42,121 nt of DNA from Chitinophaga pinensis (GTDB lineage Bacteria > Bacteroidota > Bacteroidia > SXHM01), in assembly GCA_945870105.1 (NCBI GenBank), contig CAMBRL010000015.1:1-42121 (forward strand). Reading direction: 5' to 3'. The notes beneath the pieces were generated by a model. That model had not been told where the DNA came from and made no database searches. It saw only the letters and a list, made by a program, of their open reading frames with translations. Below are positions 25,586 through 33,261 of the stretch, in pieces (the stretch's first letter is position 1; every line of letters starts with the position of its first letter). The position numbers and the translations under genes are program-made.

Positions 25586-27409
25586 ATGTTGAAAGGTAAA
25601 ATGAAATATGTTCTGATGCTGATGCTTTTTCTGACAGGTATCGGGCGGGTTTCTGCTGCAGAAATAACGTTTGAGGCTTCTGCTAAGTCAACCGTTTCCG
25701 TAGGAGAACGATTTCAGATTTCTTTTAGCTTGAATAATAACGGAAACGGATTTAAAGCCCCGTCTTTTGCTGGTTTTGATATTTTATCAGGGCCGAATCA
25801 AAGCACCAGCATGCAGTTTAACGGCAGCACAACCTCACAATCGTTGACTTATTCTTATGTTTTGCAGGCAACCAAGGAAGGAACTTTTACCATTGCGCCT
25901 GCAAAAATTAAGGTTAACGGAACTGAAATAGAATCTAATGAGCTTAAAATTACTGTTGTTAAAGGTTCTGCTAATGCTCAACAAAATACTCAGCAAAACA
26001 ACCGTCAGCAGGGAAATCAGCAACAGCAAAGTGCATCTTCTTCTGACGGACAAACTTTCGTGCGTATTAGTTTCAGTAAAACGAAGGCATATAGAGGTGA
26101 AGCAATTGTTGTAACACATAAGATTTACACCAAGCAAAGCATTGTTGGTTTTGAAGATGTTAAATTTCCTTCTTATGACGGTTTCTGGAGTGAAGATATT
26201 CAACAGCCTCAACAAATTACACTGAATAGGGAAACATATAATGGTGAAGTATACAATGCAGGTGTCTTAAAACAGAGTATTCTTTATCCTCAGAAAGCCG
26301 GAAAAATTCAGATTGAACCTTTTACTGTTGATGTAGTTATTCGTGAGCAGACAAGAGGTGGTAATAGCATATTTGACCAGTTTTTCGGTTCGTATCAGGA
26401 TGTGAAAAAGGCATTGAAAACAAGTCCTACTTCTTTGGATATATTGCCTTATCCTTTATCTGACCAGCCATCTGATTTTAGTGGTTTGACAGGAGACTTT
26501 AGTATGAAGGCAGAAATAACCAAATCACAGACTGAGGCTAATGAAGCAGTTAATTTAAAAATCACCATCAGCGGAACCGGTAACATGAAACAGGTAAATG
26601 CACCTGCACTTGAATTTCCTCCTGATATTGAAGCTTATGATCCCAAAACATCCGATAATATTAAAACAAATGCAACTGGGCTTTCAGGTAGTCGAACGTT
26701 TGATTATCTGCTTATACCGCGCCATGCTGGCGAATTTAAAATCGGACCATTCTCGTTCAGCTATTTTGATGCAGTTAAAGGAAAATATATAACACTCTCT
26801 CAACCTGAATTTACCTTAACAGTAGGAAAAGGAAAAGGTGAAGAAGATAAAGCAACAGGCGTTACAATTGCAAGCAAAGAAGATCTGAAAGTATTGGGCA
26901 GTGATATCCGTTACATTAAAACAACTGCTGCAAATGTTACTGAAAAAGGGAAATACTTTTTCCGCTCTCCTTTGTTCTTTGCATTAAGTGGTGCGCCTTT
27001 GCTCTTGTACTTAGGTTTCTTTTTGTGGCACCGTAATATGGTAAAACAAAGCGGCAACGTTGCATTGATGAAAAGCCGCAGAGCCAACAAAATTGCAGGT
27101 AAACGTTTAGCACTGGCTAAAAAATTCCTTCAGGAGAAAAAGAGAAACGAGTATTATGAAGAGATTTTTAAAGCTCTTTGGGGATACATCAGCGATAAGT
27201 TATCTATCCCTGTTGCAGAACTGACCAAAGAAAAAATTAAGGAAACCATGTTGGAAAGAAAAGTGGGGGAAGAAACCATACATTCATTTATCAGCCTGTT
27301 GGATAAAGCAGAATTTGCAAGGTTTGCACCAGCAGGAGGGGAAAAGGAAATGGATACCATTTATTCAGAATCGGTTGAGGTTATCAGTAAAATTGAAAGC
27401 AATGTGTGA
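25586..27409 (+). CDS. batD: BatD (oxygen-tolerance family membrane protein)
   Basis: 607 residues. Signal peptide ~1-25 (YVLMLMLFLTGIGRVSAAE). The periplasmic region holds BatD-type beta-sandwich domains: SVGERFQISFSLNNNG and SYVLQATKEGTFTIAPAKIKV, then a Gln/Asn-rich linker at ~130-150, then FVRISFSKTKAYRGEAIVVTHK and DFSMKAEITKSQTEANEAV (each given in part). A membrane helix lies at ~460-482 (SPLFFALSGAPLLLYLGFFLW), with a cytoplasmic C-terminal domain to 607. Length and order agree with BatD/PF13584. The TGA (27407-27409) overlaps the proposed batE start. Confidence 0.94.
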   Translation: MLKGKMKYVLMLMLFLTGIGRVSAAEITFEASAKSTVSVGERFQISFSLNNNGNGFKAPSFAGFDILSGPNQSTSMQFNGSTTSQSLTYSYVLQATKEGTFTIAPAKIKVNGTEIESNELKITVVKGSANAQQNTQQNNRQQGNQQQQSASSSDGQTFVRISFSKTKAYRGEAIVVTHKIYTKQSIVGFEDVKFPSYDGFWSEDIQQPQQITLNRETYNGEVYNAGVLKQSILYPQKAGKIQIEPFTVDVVIREQTRGGNSIFDQFFGSYQDVKKALKTSPTSLDILPYPLSDQPSDFSGLTGDFSMKAEITKSQTEANEAVNLKITISGTGNMKQVNAPALEFPPDIEAYDPKTSDNIKTNATGLSGSRTFDYLLIPRHAGEFKIGPFSFSYFDAVKGKYITLSQPEFTLTVGKGKGEEDKATGVTIASKEDLKVLGSDIRYIKTTAANVTEKGKYFFRSPLFFALSGAPLLLYLGFFLWHRNMVKQSGNVALMKSRRANKIAGKRLALAKKFLQEKKRNEYYEEIFKALWGYISDKLSIPVAELTKEKIKETMLERKVGEETIHSFISLLDKAEFARFAPAGGEKEMDTIYSESVEVISKIESNV

Positions 27410-28235
27410 GAATGTAGAATGTAGTCCCGATAGCTATCGGGATCAGAATTCAGAATTAGGGGTAATAAGTTGTCACCCCGAGCGTAGTCGAGGGGCTTTA
27501 ATTATTTTTTTCTTATTCATCTCTTTATTTTCCTTTGCTGATAACTCCGCTCTTTACAACGAAGCCAACGAACGCTATAAAAAAGCGGAATACCAGGCAG
27601 CAATTGAAAAATATGAACTGGTATTGAAAAGCAATTTTGTAAGTGGTGAATTGTATTTTAACCTTGGCAACGCGTATTTTAAAACCAATCAAATACCGAT
27701 GGCGATCTTGTGTTATGAGCGGGCAAAGAAACTGATGCCCGGTGATGAAGATGTTGAGTTTAACCTCAGTATTGCCAACCTTAAAATTGTGGATAAAATT
27801 GAAGTGATGCCCCGTTTGTTTTTCTACCGCTGGGCTGATTCGGTGATTAATATTTTTAACTGCGATGGCTGGGCAATAGCAGGAATTTCTTCCTTATTAA
27901 TTGCTGTTCTTTTGTTTGTGTTGTTCAGGGTTTCTGAACGTGAGGGAATAAGAAAACTGTTTTTCTACCTTGGTTTGGTATTGCTTGTGTTTACAATCAA
28001 ATCATTTTGGTTTGCCAACATACAATACAAGGCTGCAACCGGTGAAAACACCGCTATTATTTTCACCCCAACGCTTAACGTTAAAAGTTCGCCCGATGCC
28101 AACGGTACCAATCTCTTTGTTTTACACGAAGGCACCAAAGTTCAGTTGCTTGATAAAGTAGGCGAGTGGAGCAAAATAAAACTCAGTTCCGGTTTTCAGG
28201 GTTGGGTGGAGACTGGGAGTTTTGTGGTGATATAG
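27402..28235 (+). CDS. batE: BatE, TPR plus SH3 membrane protein with repeat-derived leader
   Basis: 277 residues from ATG 27402, which overlaps the batD stop by eight bases. This is the last plausible ATG before the signal core; the frame also stays open upstream to 27315 inside batD. Residues ~2-32 are encoded by dispersed repeats, including the peptide CHPERSRG. The hydrophobic core ALIIFFLFISLFSFA follows immediately. Then come TPR helices (YNEANERYKKAEYQAAIEKY, ELYFNLGNAYFKTNQIPMAI), two membrane helices at ~153-172 and ~184-200, and a C-terminal bacterial SH3 domain (LNVKSSPDANGTNLFVLHEG ... GWVETGSFVVI). The architecture is that of BatE. It is the last gene of the Bat operon. The real start could differ if initiation uses a non-ATG codon. 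Confidence 0.85.
   Translation: MCENVECSPDSYRDQNSELGVISCHPERSRGALIIFFLFISLFSFADNSALYNEANERYKKAEYQAAIEKYELVLKSNFVSGELYFNLGNAYFKTNQIPMAILCYERAKKLMPGDEDVEFNLSIANLKIVDKIEVMPRLFFYRWADSVINIFNCDGWAIAGISSLLIAVLLFVLFRVSEREGIRKLFFYLGLVLLVFTIKSFWFANIQYKAATGENTAIIFTPTLNVKSSPDANGTNLFVLHEGTKVQLLDKVGEWSKIKLSSGFQGWVETGSFVVI
27411..27497 (+). repeat. Composite of dispersed repeats inside batE
   Basis: Three elements in a row: AGAATGTAGAATGTAG-type low-complexity DNA, the perfect 18-bp palindrome TCCCGATAGCTATCGGGA (27425-27442, also at 33367-33384) followed by CAGAATTCAGAATTAGG, and a REP-like element (27472-27497) with CCCCGA...TCGAGGGG pairing. All lie within the batE reading frame. Confidence 0.85.
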
Positions 28236-28267
28236 TTTAATGTTACCGAACAAAGCAAATGATTTAT

Positions 28268-28275
28268 TACTTTTG
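28268..28275 (+). promoter_or_regulatory. Candidate -7 box (TACTTTTG)
   Basis: An exact TAnnTTTG match 20 bases before the ATG of the antitoxin-like gene at 28296. The -33 element is not clear. Confidence 0.45.
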
Positions 28276-28295
28276 TATTAGCTAAAAATAATCCA

Positions 28296-28505
28296 ATGAT
28301 TACATTAGACAAAACATTAGATGATATTATGAAACTTGATTTTTCAACACGTGAAATGTTGCTGGATATACTTCGCAACAGGGTGGTGGAAGAAAAAAGA
28401 AAACAGATTGAAGCTGAAGCAAAAAAAGCCCAATCACTCTATCGCAAGGGGAAGTTGAAAAAAGAAAGCGCTGCTGAACTTATCAATCGCCTCAACTCAA
28501 TCTGA
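28296..28505 (+). CDS. Antitoxin-like small protein
   Basis: 69 residues: an N-terminal helix LDDIMKLDFSTREMLLDILR, then a long charged helix (RNRVVEEKRKQIEAEAKKAQ) and a short tail KKESAAELINRLNSI. As I recall, this is the organisation of the small antitoxins paired with ParE/RelE-like toxins in Bacteroidota and cyanobacteria (DFSTREMLLDILRNR-like start). The TGA at 28503-28505 sits just before a decayed toxin gene. It has its own promoter-like box. It may now be an orphan antitoxin. Confidence 0.72.
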   Translation: MITLDKTLDDIMKLDFSTREMLLDILRNRVVEEKRKQIEAEAKKAQSLYRKGKLKKESAAELINRLNSI

Positions 28506-28512
28506 TGGGGCT

Positions 28513-28796
28513 ATGGCTGCAAGGAAAATAATAGCTTCTCCTGCGTTTGACGTTCCTATAAAAAATTTACCAAACGAAATGAATCTCTCAAAGATTCAAT
28601 AGCAAAATCATTAAAGCTATTGGAAACAGATGCTTTTTCTGCGCAATTAAAAACCCATAAACTCAGCGGAAACCTTTACGGATTACTTGCCTGTTCCTGT
28701 GGTTATGATTGCAGGATAATTTTCTCAGTTGAAAAAGAGAAAAAAGAGGAAATTATTCTTCTCATTGGTATCGGAACGCATGATGAAGTTTATTAA
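28513..28796 (+). pseudogene. Frameshifted ParE/RelE-like toxin
   Basis: Starting at ATG 28513, the frame reads MAARKIIASPAFD, then loses register and stops at TAG 28600-28602. If one base is restored near 28552, the frame continues as RSYKKFTKRNESLKDSIAKS and runs uninterrupted to TAA 28794-28796, including LYGLLACSCGYDCRIIFSVE and LLIGIGTHDEVY. These are typical ParE/RelE-family blocks, with the C-terminal GTHDEVY strand. So a single-base deletion has disabled a ~94-residue mRNA interferase or gyrase-type toxin, unless it is a sequencing error. It directly follows the antitoxin gene and ends overlapping the convergent gene by four bases. Confidence 0.82.
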
Positions 28797-30343
28797 GACC
28801 GTATCTGCTTCTCAATCCAGCCGCTGAGGTCAAAGAATTTATTGAAGTGCTTTAAATAACCCGGAGGATGGGTTTTAAGGTTGTTCTTAAAACGGATGAA
28901 TCTTTGTTTCAGGGCAGCGGCTTTATAGCTTTCATAAGGAGAAATAAAAAACTTAGCAAGCGCTAATTCCAGTTCATAATTATCTTCAAGCTTGCGGTAT
29001 TTTTCAATCAGTCTTTTAGCTTCTGTTACCAGTGTTTTATAATCGCTTTCAGCAGGTTTCTTTCTCTGCATCAGCATTTCATAATAAATAAAGAGGCTGA
29101 AAATTTCTGTAATATCCTGCACAGGAACCATCACATCAGGTTTAGGGTAAAACCGGGAAATACTATTTCTGAGTTTTTTTGAACTGTTGTAATCTTCATT
29201 ATAAAAGCAGTAAAGCATCAGGCAATAGCTGATGGATATTTTTGAAAGCTTTGAAACATTTTTGTTGTTTGAATTTATTTCATAAAAATGCTGCGCCTCA
29301 TTATACCATCCGCTATCATCAAAGCTGTTTTTCAACTGCATAAGTTTAAAACGGAAAACCAACCATGTGTTATGATATTCAGGGTTATAGGCAAAGGTGT
29401 TTTTAAACAATTCATAGCCTTCATTTAATAAACTTTCAAGACCTTTGGTTTTACCGGCAAAATAACAGGCATCAAGGACATTGTTCCAGTCTTTCATCCG
29501 CTCGTTTTCATTGATGCCGTTTTTGCCGCTTTTTATCTGTTCCACTCGCTCTTTCCAGTGGGGCATTTCATAGTTATACATTGCCTCATAATCTCCTTCA
29601 ATTAAAGATATAGAAGCATTGGCGGCTGTATAGTAGAATTTCTGATCGCTGGGTATTTTATCCGGATTGAGATGACTTAGTCCCGATTTCAGATTTTTAA
29701 AGCGTTTTTTATTTTCATCATTTCTTAAAAACAGGTCGTTTTGATGCAGGTAAGTTGATTCGAAATAAATATTATAGGAGATAACCGAATCGGCAATCGA
29801 AGAAACATTGCTGATAAGCGTTTCGATATTTTTTTTATGATTGCGGTGAGAGCGCTCATCCGCTACCAGTGGTATAAGATGATTGTTAATCACCTGCGCT
29901 TTGGCAAGCATTAAGTTCCCCCCGGTAATGTTATGTTTTGTAATCTCCGCTATCAGCACATTATTCTTTTTATAAGCCTGGGCAAAGCTTTTGCGGTTGA
30001 AAAGCATTTCCACTTCTTCCATGTCATGAAACCAGCTGAAGGGTATTTTTTTCCGTTCCTGCTCTATTAGAAACTCCTTGATGCAATGCTTGAGATTTGA
30101 TTTAAGGGTTTGAAACAATTGTTTCTCGCTCATGCAGGTGCAGGTTGTTTTATCACAAAGGCAGTTGAAAAATTTCTTTACCAGGAACAGGTCATCTTCT
30201 GTATCATGCTTTGTTATCAGGCGGTACAGTTCGAGGTTTTGGGGCTGCAGCTTTTTTTTGACTTCTTTTTTAAATAGTTTTAATTCCCTATCGCTCATAG
30301 TACGGAGCAACAGAATTATCTCGCCAGGAAGTATAGTGTCCAT
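28793..30343 (-). CDS. Bacteroidota-type protein of unknown function (516 residues)
   Basis: I use ATG 30343; the frame also opens at a TTG ten codons further upstream. The N-terminal pattern MDTILPGEIILLLRTMSDRE, followed by ELKLFKKEVKKKLQPQN-LELYRLI, recalls a Bacteroidota family with an N-terminal 'LLRSLS..E...F..FL.SP.F' motif, of unknown function. The whole protein is predicted helical, with tetratricopeptide-like hairpins (for example ACYFAGKTKGLESLLNEGYE, CLMLYCFYNEDYNSSKKL). It has a cysteine cluster CLCDKTTCTC at ~62-71, which could bind a metal or be fortuitous. No signal peptide, so probably cytoplasmic. No operon partners. Confidence 0.75.
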   Translation of the reverse strand: MDTILPGEIILLLRTMSDRELKLFKKEVKKKLQPQNLELYRLITKHDTEDDLFLVKKFFNCLCDKTTCTCMSEKQLFQTLKSNLKHCIKEFLIEQERKKIPFSWFHDMEEVEMLFNRKSFAQAYKKNNVLIAEITKHNITGGNLMLAKAQVINNHLIPLVADERSHRNHKKNIETLISNVSSIADSVISYNIYFESTYLHQNDLFLRNDENKKRFKNLKSGLSHLNPDKIPSDQKFYYTAANASISLIEGDYEAMYNYEMPHWKERVEQIKSGKNGINENERMKDWNNVLDACYFAGKTKGLESLLNEGYELFKNTFAYNPEYHNTWLVFRFKLMQLKNSFDDSGWYNEAQHFYEINSNNKNVSKLSKISISYCLMLYCFYNEDYNSSKKLRNSISRFYPKPDVMVPVQDITEIFSLFIYYEMLMQRKKPAESDYKTLVTEAKRLIEKYRKLEDNYELELALAKFFISPYESYKAAALKQRFIRFKNNLKTHPPGYLKHFNKFFDLSGWIEKQIRS

Positions 30344-30373
30344 TGTAAATGCAATAGTCGATAAAAAAACCAA

Positions 30374-30750
30374 TTCACAGCATTTATTTGTATTTAATCG
30401 TATTTAGTATTAAGGGGTTGAAATGCCTGAAAAGCCAGACAAAAGGATGAGAAAATTATGCGTTTTCACATTTAGAATGGGCTGAAAATTCCCGCGAATT
30501 TTTTCTGTTCGCTTCCCGTCCTGGGGTTCGGCTATTTAAATCATTCCTCACGGTTTCCGGTTACTTAGCCGGTAAGAAACGACAAACCAAAGTAAAAAAA
30601 ATCTATCAATTTCATTTAGAATTCAGGGGGCTGAAACGCCCTGTTTAGGGAACAAAGTGATAAAAGCCCTTGTGTTTATTCATTTAGTACAGTGTTAAAA
30701 TTCCCGAAAATGGGGTTTAATAATGCGTTAAACTTGCACCAAAGATTAAC
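30374..30750. other. 377-bp non-coding region with three related direct repeats
   Basis: No gene seen. It contains three spaced copies of a ~25-29 base motif (30467-30493, 30613-30641, 30681-30705), each starting CATTTAG and running through a (G)GGCTGAAA or TTAAAATT core to CCC. A small hairpin-like segment CCGGTTACTTAGCCGG is also visible near 30560. It precedes repeat array B and may be its regulatory region. Confidence 0.5.
30467..30705 (+). repeat. Three spaced direct repeats (CATTTAG...CCC)
   Basis: Copy 1 (30467-30493) reads CACATTTAGAATGGGCTGAA then AATTCCC. Copy 2 (30613-30641) reads CATTTAGAATTCAGGGGGCT then GAAACGCCC. Copy 3 (30681-30705) reads CATTTAGTACAGTGTTAAAA then TTCCC. Spacings are ~146 and ~68 bases. 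Confidence 0.5.
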
Positions 30751-31185
30751 ATGGCAACTGAAAGTTCATCCTTTATTAGCTTATATAATCGTCCTCATAA
30801 CACAGGTTTTGCCCATAAGGGTTATCAACCCTTTCGCAGTGATGCAAGTTCAATATTAAGTTGTAAATATTCAATATCCGGCAGTAGAAACCCAATATCG
30901 GGCAGTTGGAATCCGATTTCAACTAATGGAAACCCGATCTTGAGCAGTTGGAATTCAATCTCAATTAGTAGAAATCCAATCCCAACTAGTGGAAATCCGA
31001 TCTCAACCAGTCGAAACCCAATTCCGGGCAGTGGAAATCCAACCTCAATTAGTGGAAATCCGATATCGAGCAGTGGAAATCAAATCTCAACCAGTAGAGA
31101 TTCAATCACCAGCAGTAGAAATCCAATCTCAACTGTTGGAAATTCAATCTCAACGTGTGAAATTCGTTTAAAAACCCATAAATAA
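30751..31185 (+). CDS. Ser/Asn-rich heptad-repeat ORF (array B)
   Basis: 144 codons. Residues 1-37 (ATESSSFISLYNRPHNTGFA and on) have no recognised domain. From residue ~38 to ~135 the product is a run of heptads of the type S-(G/R/W)-N-P-I-S-(T/S), encoded by the 21-bp array. There is no signal peptide. The register is kept for 13 full units without a stop codon, which mildly favours coding, although a 21-base period keeps frame automatically. A TAAACTTG box at 30729-30736 is a weak promoter candidate. It lies 19 bases before the next ATG. Whether this is translated is uncertain. Confidence 0.4.
   Translation: MATESSSFISLYNRPHNTGFAHKGYQPFRSDASSILSCKYSISGSRNPISGSWNPISTNGNPILSSWNSISISRNPIPTSGNPISTSRNPIPGSGNPTSISGNPISSSGNQISTSRDSITSSRNPISTVGNSISTCEIRLKTHK
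30883..31155 (+). repeat. Tandem array of thirteen 21-bp degenerate repeats (array B)
   Basis: Thirteen consecutive 21-base units (a weaker 14th starts at 30862), typically AGT GGA AAT CCA ATC TCA ACC, coding for SGNPIST. No indels. It has the same period as array A, and the heptads can be aligned as S-x-S-x-N-(S/P)-x in both. It ends 49 bases before the ATG of the 252-residue gene. Confidence 0.9.
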
Positions 31186-31204
31186 ACTAAAATCATTATT
31201 TAAC

Positions 31205-31963
31205 ATGGCAAAAAAATCATTCACCCCCGAAACTGAAGACCTCAAAGCATCATGGTTCTTAAATTTTGCGACCAAAATACCCGGTTATTCACTGAAGTAT
31301 AACATAGCGGCTACGGAAATAACCGATGTAGTGGATTCAGAAGCGCATTTCCGCTACTGGAATAATTATTTCAAAGCCGCTAAAGAATATATGCTTAAAG
31401 TAACCGCTTATAAAAATGAGGTGCGCGATGGTGTTCCGGCAGGGGCAGAGCCCAGCGTGATGCCTGTATTCCCGCCCTTGGGTCCGCCCCCTGTGGCTAC
31501 CGCACCGGGAGGTTATGAACGGGCAATAGCTTTAGGTCTCAGCATGAAGAAAAAATCGGTTTACACGGTAGCAGACGGACAAGACCTTAACCTGGAAGGC
31601 CCTGTTATCACCCTGCCTCCGGCTTCAACTTATAAACCGGTAATAACTGTGGTGGCAGGTAATAACGGCAAACCGGATGTGAAATGGAAAAAACCTGCCG
31701 GTGTTCATGGCATACATTTTTTCCTGAAAATAGAAGGCAAAAACGGAGGTTTGCCGCCCACTCCTCCGGGAGGAATGATTGAAGCCCCCGCAGGTTTTAA
31801 TTATCTCGGCTCTGATACCCAGCCTCATTATAAAGATAACACCCCGCTGCCCGCGGCTGGACAATCCCAGGTGCGCACCTATGTAGCCATTTATTTTGTT
31901 GACGAAGAAAATATAGGGCAATACAGCAATGAAGTGAAATTTACGGTTACAGGTGTGATATAA
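31205..31963 (+). CDS. Unknown protein with helical N-terminus and fibronectin-like C-terminus
   Basis: 252 residues. The N-terminal ~80 residues look helical (LKASWFLNFATKIPGYSLKY, AHFRYWNNYFKAAKEYMLKV). A proline-rich hinge follows (PVFPPLGPPPVATAPGG), then a beta-rich region: VKWKKPAGVHGIHFFLKIEG and, at the end, VRTYVAIYFVDEENIGQYSN. This is the pattern I recall for Bacteroidota hypothetical proteins in which a fibronectin-like domain ends in '..YVALRW.N..GE.GPWSE'. No signal peptide or T9SS tail. It follows repeat array B, just as the 404-residue protein follows array A, and precedes two exported-protein genes by 11 bases. Function unknown. Confidence 0.75.
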   Translation: MAKKSFTPETEDLKASWFLNFATKIPGYSLKYNIAATEITDVVDSEAHFRYWNNYFKAAKEYMLKVTAYKNEVRDGVPAGAEPSVMPVFPPLGPPPVATAPGGYERAIALGLSMKKKSVYTVADGQDLNLEGPVITLPPASTYKPVITVVAGNNGKPDVKWKKPAGVHGIHFFLKIEGKNGGLPPTPPGGMIEAPAGFNYLGSDTQPHYKDNTPLPAAGQSQVRTYVAIYFVDEENIGQYSNEVKFTVTGVI

Positions 31964-31974
31964 AACCCCATCCG

Positions 31975-32472
31975 ATGAAAAAATTCATTTTAACATTTTT
32001 ATCCTTTACCTGCGCAGCACTGGCAGGCGCCCAAAGCATATCCCCACAGGTGATAGCCGCTGCCGGAACCCATTTTACGGGCAGCAACGCCCAACTGAGC
32101 TGGACGGTTGGCGAGCCCATTATCGCCACCGTTTCAGACGGCAGCAACATCATCACGCAGGGATTTCACCAAACCCTGCTCATCGGGGTTGCTGTGGAAC
32201 AACACAACAATGCAGGGATAACAGTGAAGGTATATCCTAATCCCGCTTCCGACAGGGTAAACATCAGCCTGATCAATAATGAGCAGGATTTGCAGGCAGA
32301 ACTTTTTGATATGACCGGGAAACTCTTGCAGGCGCGCAAAATAAGCGCTTCAGAAAACATAGTCAGCATCAATATTTCAGGCTATGCACGGGCAAATTAC
32401 CTGCTCCGCATTTACGCTGCTGACCAAAGCCTGAACTGCACTTACAAGATTGAAAAAATGAACGCATATTAA
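31975..32472 (+). CDS. Small T9SS-sorted exported protein
   Basis: 165 residues. Signal peptide 1-20 (FILTFLSFTCAALAGAQS). The middle segment SWTVGEPIIATVSDGSNII followed by TQGFHQ is a motif often seen just before the sorting domain in Bacteroidota secreted proteins. Residues ~80-165 are a T9SS type A sorting domain (VKVYPNPASDRVNISLI, ELFDMTGKLLQARKI, YLLRIYAADQSLNCTYKIEK). So the mature protein is a short beta-rich peptide exported through type IX secretion. It lies 11 bases after the previous gene and 21 bases before the next: likely one operon. Confidence 0.88.
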   Translation: MKKFILTFLSFTCAALAGAQSISPQVIAAAGTHFTGSNAQLSWTVGEPIIATVSDGSNIITQGFHQTLLIGVAVEQHNNAGITVKVYPNPASDRVNISLINNEQDLQAELFDMTGKLLQARKISASENIVSINISGYARANYLLRIYAADQSLNCTYKIEKMNAY

Positions 32473-32493
32473 TTAAACATAAAAAACCAAAAA

Positions 32494-33180
32494 ATGAAGA
32501 AACTTATCATTTTCACGCTCTGCGTAATTCTTAATTCTACATTCTTAATTCTGCATTCCTTCGCCCAGGCTCCCGAAAAAATAAATTACCAGGGTGTGGC
32601 GCGAAACACCAACGGAGAAATTATTCCGGACAAAACCATCGGACTTAAAATAACCCTGCATAGCGGAACCAACGATGGTACTGTAGTATATGAAGAAACA
32701 CATACCGTAATCACCAGCCAGTTAGGTTTATTCAACATAGAAATTGGCGGGGGAAAGGTAAGCGGCTCCTATAATTTCAGTGCCATCAACTGGGGAGCGA
32801 ACGCTTATTTTATCCAAACCGAAATGGACATTACGGGCGGAACACGCTACATAAACATGGGCACCCAGCAATTGATTTCCGTGCCCTTTGCCCTTTATGC
32901 CAAAACCAGCGGGAATACAGGAACAGCCTCCCCTTCCGTTTTAAAAGAATCCGGAACCGGAACAGCCAGTGTTTGGGTGGAATTCAGCGATGAATTTGTT
33001 AGCGCATTAAAAGGAAACAAACCTTTTATAACAATTACACCTTTTGCCTGCAACGAAGGTTTTTTTATCAGTGAAATAACCGGCAAAGGTTTTATGGTAA
33101 AGAAAAACCTGCATGTAAGAACGGAGGAAATATTCACATTTAACTGGCAGGCAGAGGCACCTCAGGAGCGAAAGGAGTAG
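32494..33180 (+). CDS. Exported protein with Bacteroidota tail-like N-terminal domain
   Basis: 228 residues. The signal peptide (~1-25) has a repeat-derived middle, VILNSTFLILHSFAQ, encoded by AATTCTTAATTCTACATTC-type DNA. Residues ~28-140 match a domain common in Bacteroidota surface proteins: PEKINYQGVARNTNGEIIPD, GLKITLHSG, YEETHTVITSQLGLFNIEIG, YFIQTEMDITGGTRYINMG and QLISVPFALYAKTSGN. In many relatives this is followed by collagen-like or tail-fibre repeats; here a ~75-residue beta-rich region ends the protein, and no T9SS domain is visible. It closes the 31.2-33.2 kb gene group. Function unknown, probably surface structural. Confidence 0.82.
   Translation: MKKLIIFTLCVILNSTFLILHSFAQAPEKINYQGVARNTNGEIIPDKTIGLKITLHSGTNDGTVVYEETHTVITSQLGLFNIEIGGGKVSGSYNFSAINWGANAYFIQTEMDITGGTRYINMGTQQLISVPFALYAKTSGNTGTASPSVLKESGTGTASVWVEFSDEFVSALKGNKPFITITPFACNEGFFISEITGKGFMVKKNLHVRTEEIFTFNWQAEAPQERKE
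32526..32558 (+). repeat. AATTCT/ATTCT low-complexity repeat in a signal peptide
   Basis: Starts AATTCTTAATTCTACATTC and continues TTAATTCTGCATTC. Its reverse complement is the AGAATGTAGAAT / CAGAATTAAG type found near 27411-27460. Confidence 0.6.
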
Positions 33181-33216
33181 AGACAGCAGCGGCAGTTGCA
33201 ACAATAGCACTACGTC

Positions 33217-33244
33217 ATTGCGAGGGTTTTTTACCCGAAGCAAT
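33217..33244. repeat. ATTGCGAGG...GAAGCAAT inverted repeat
   Basis: ATTGCGAGGG and CCCGAAGCAAT flank a T-rich loop. It belongs to the common bacterial CATTGCGAGG/CGAAGCAATCC intergenic repeat type (recalled). Confidence 0.6.
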
Positions 33245-33261
33245 CCAGTAAAGAAGTTCTG

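Noticed and set aside
27315-27401. batE starting far inside batD
   Set aside because: This would need an 87-base longer overlap with batD; ATG 27402 gives a short overlap and the family part begins much later.
30374-30750. tRNA or other known RNA gene
   Set aside because: Short hairpins and a GGTTCG-like string are present, but no cloverleaf, anticodon loop or CCA-like end could be assembled.
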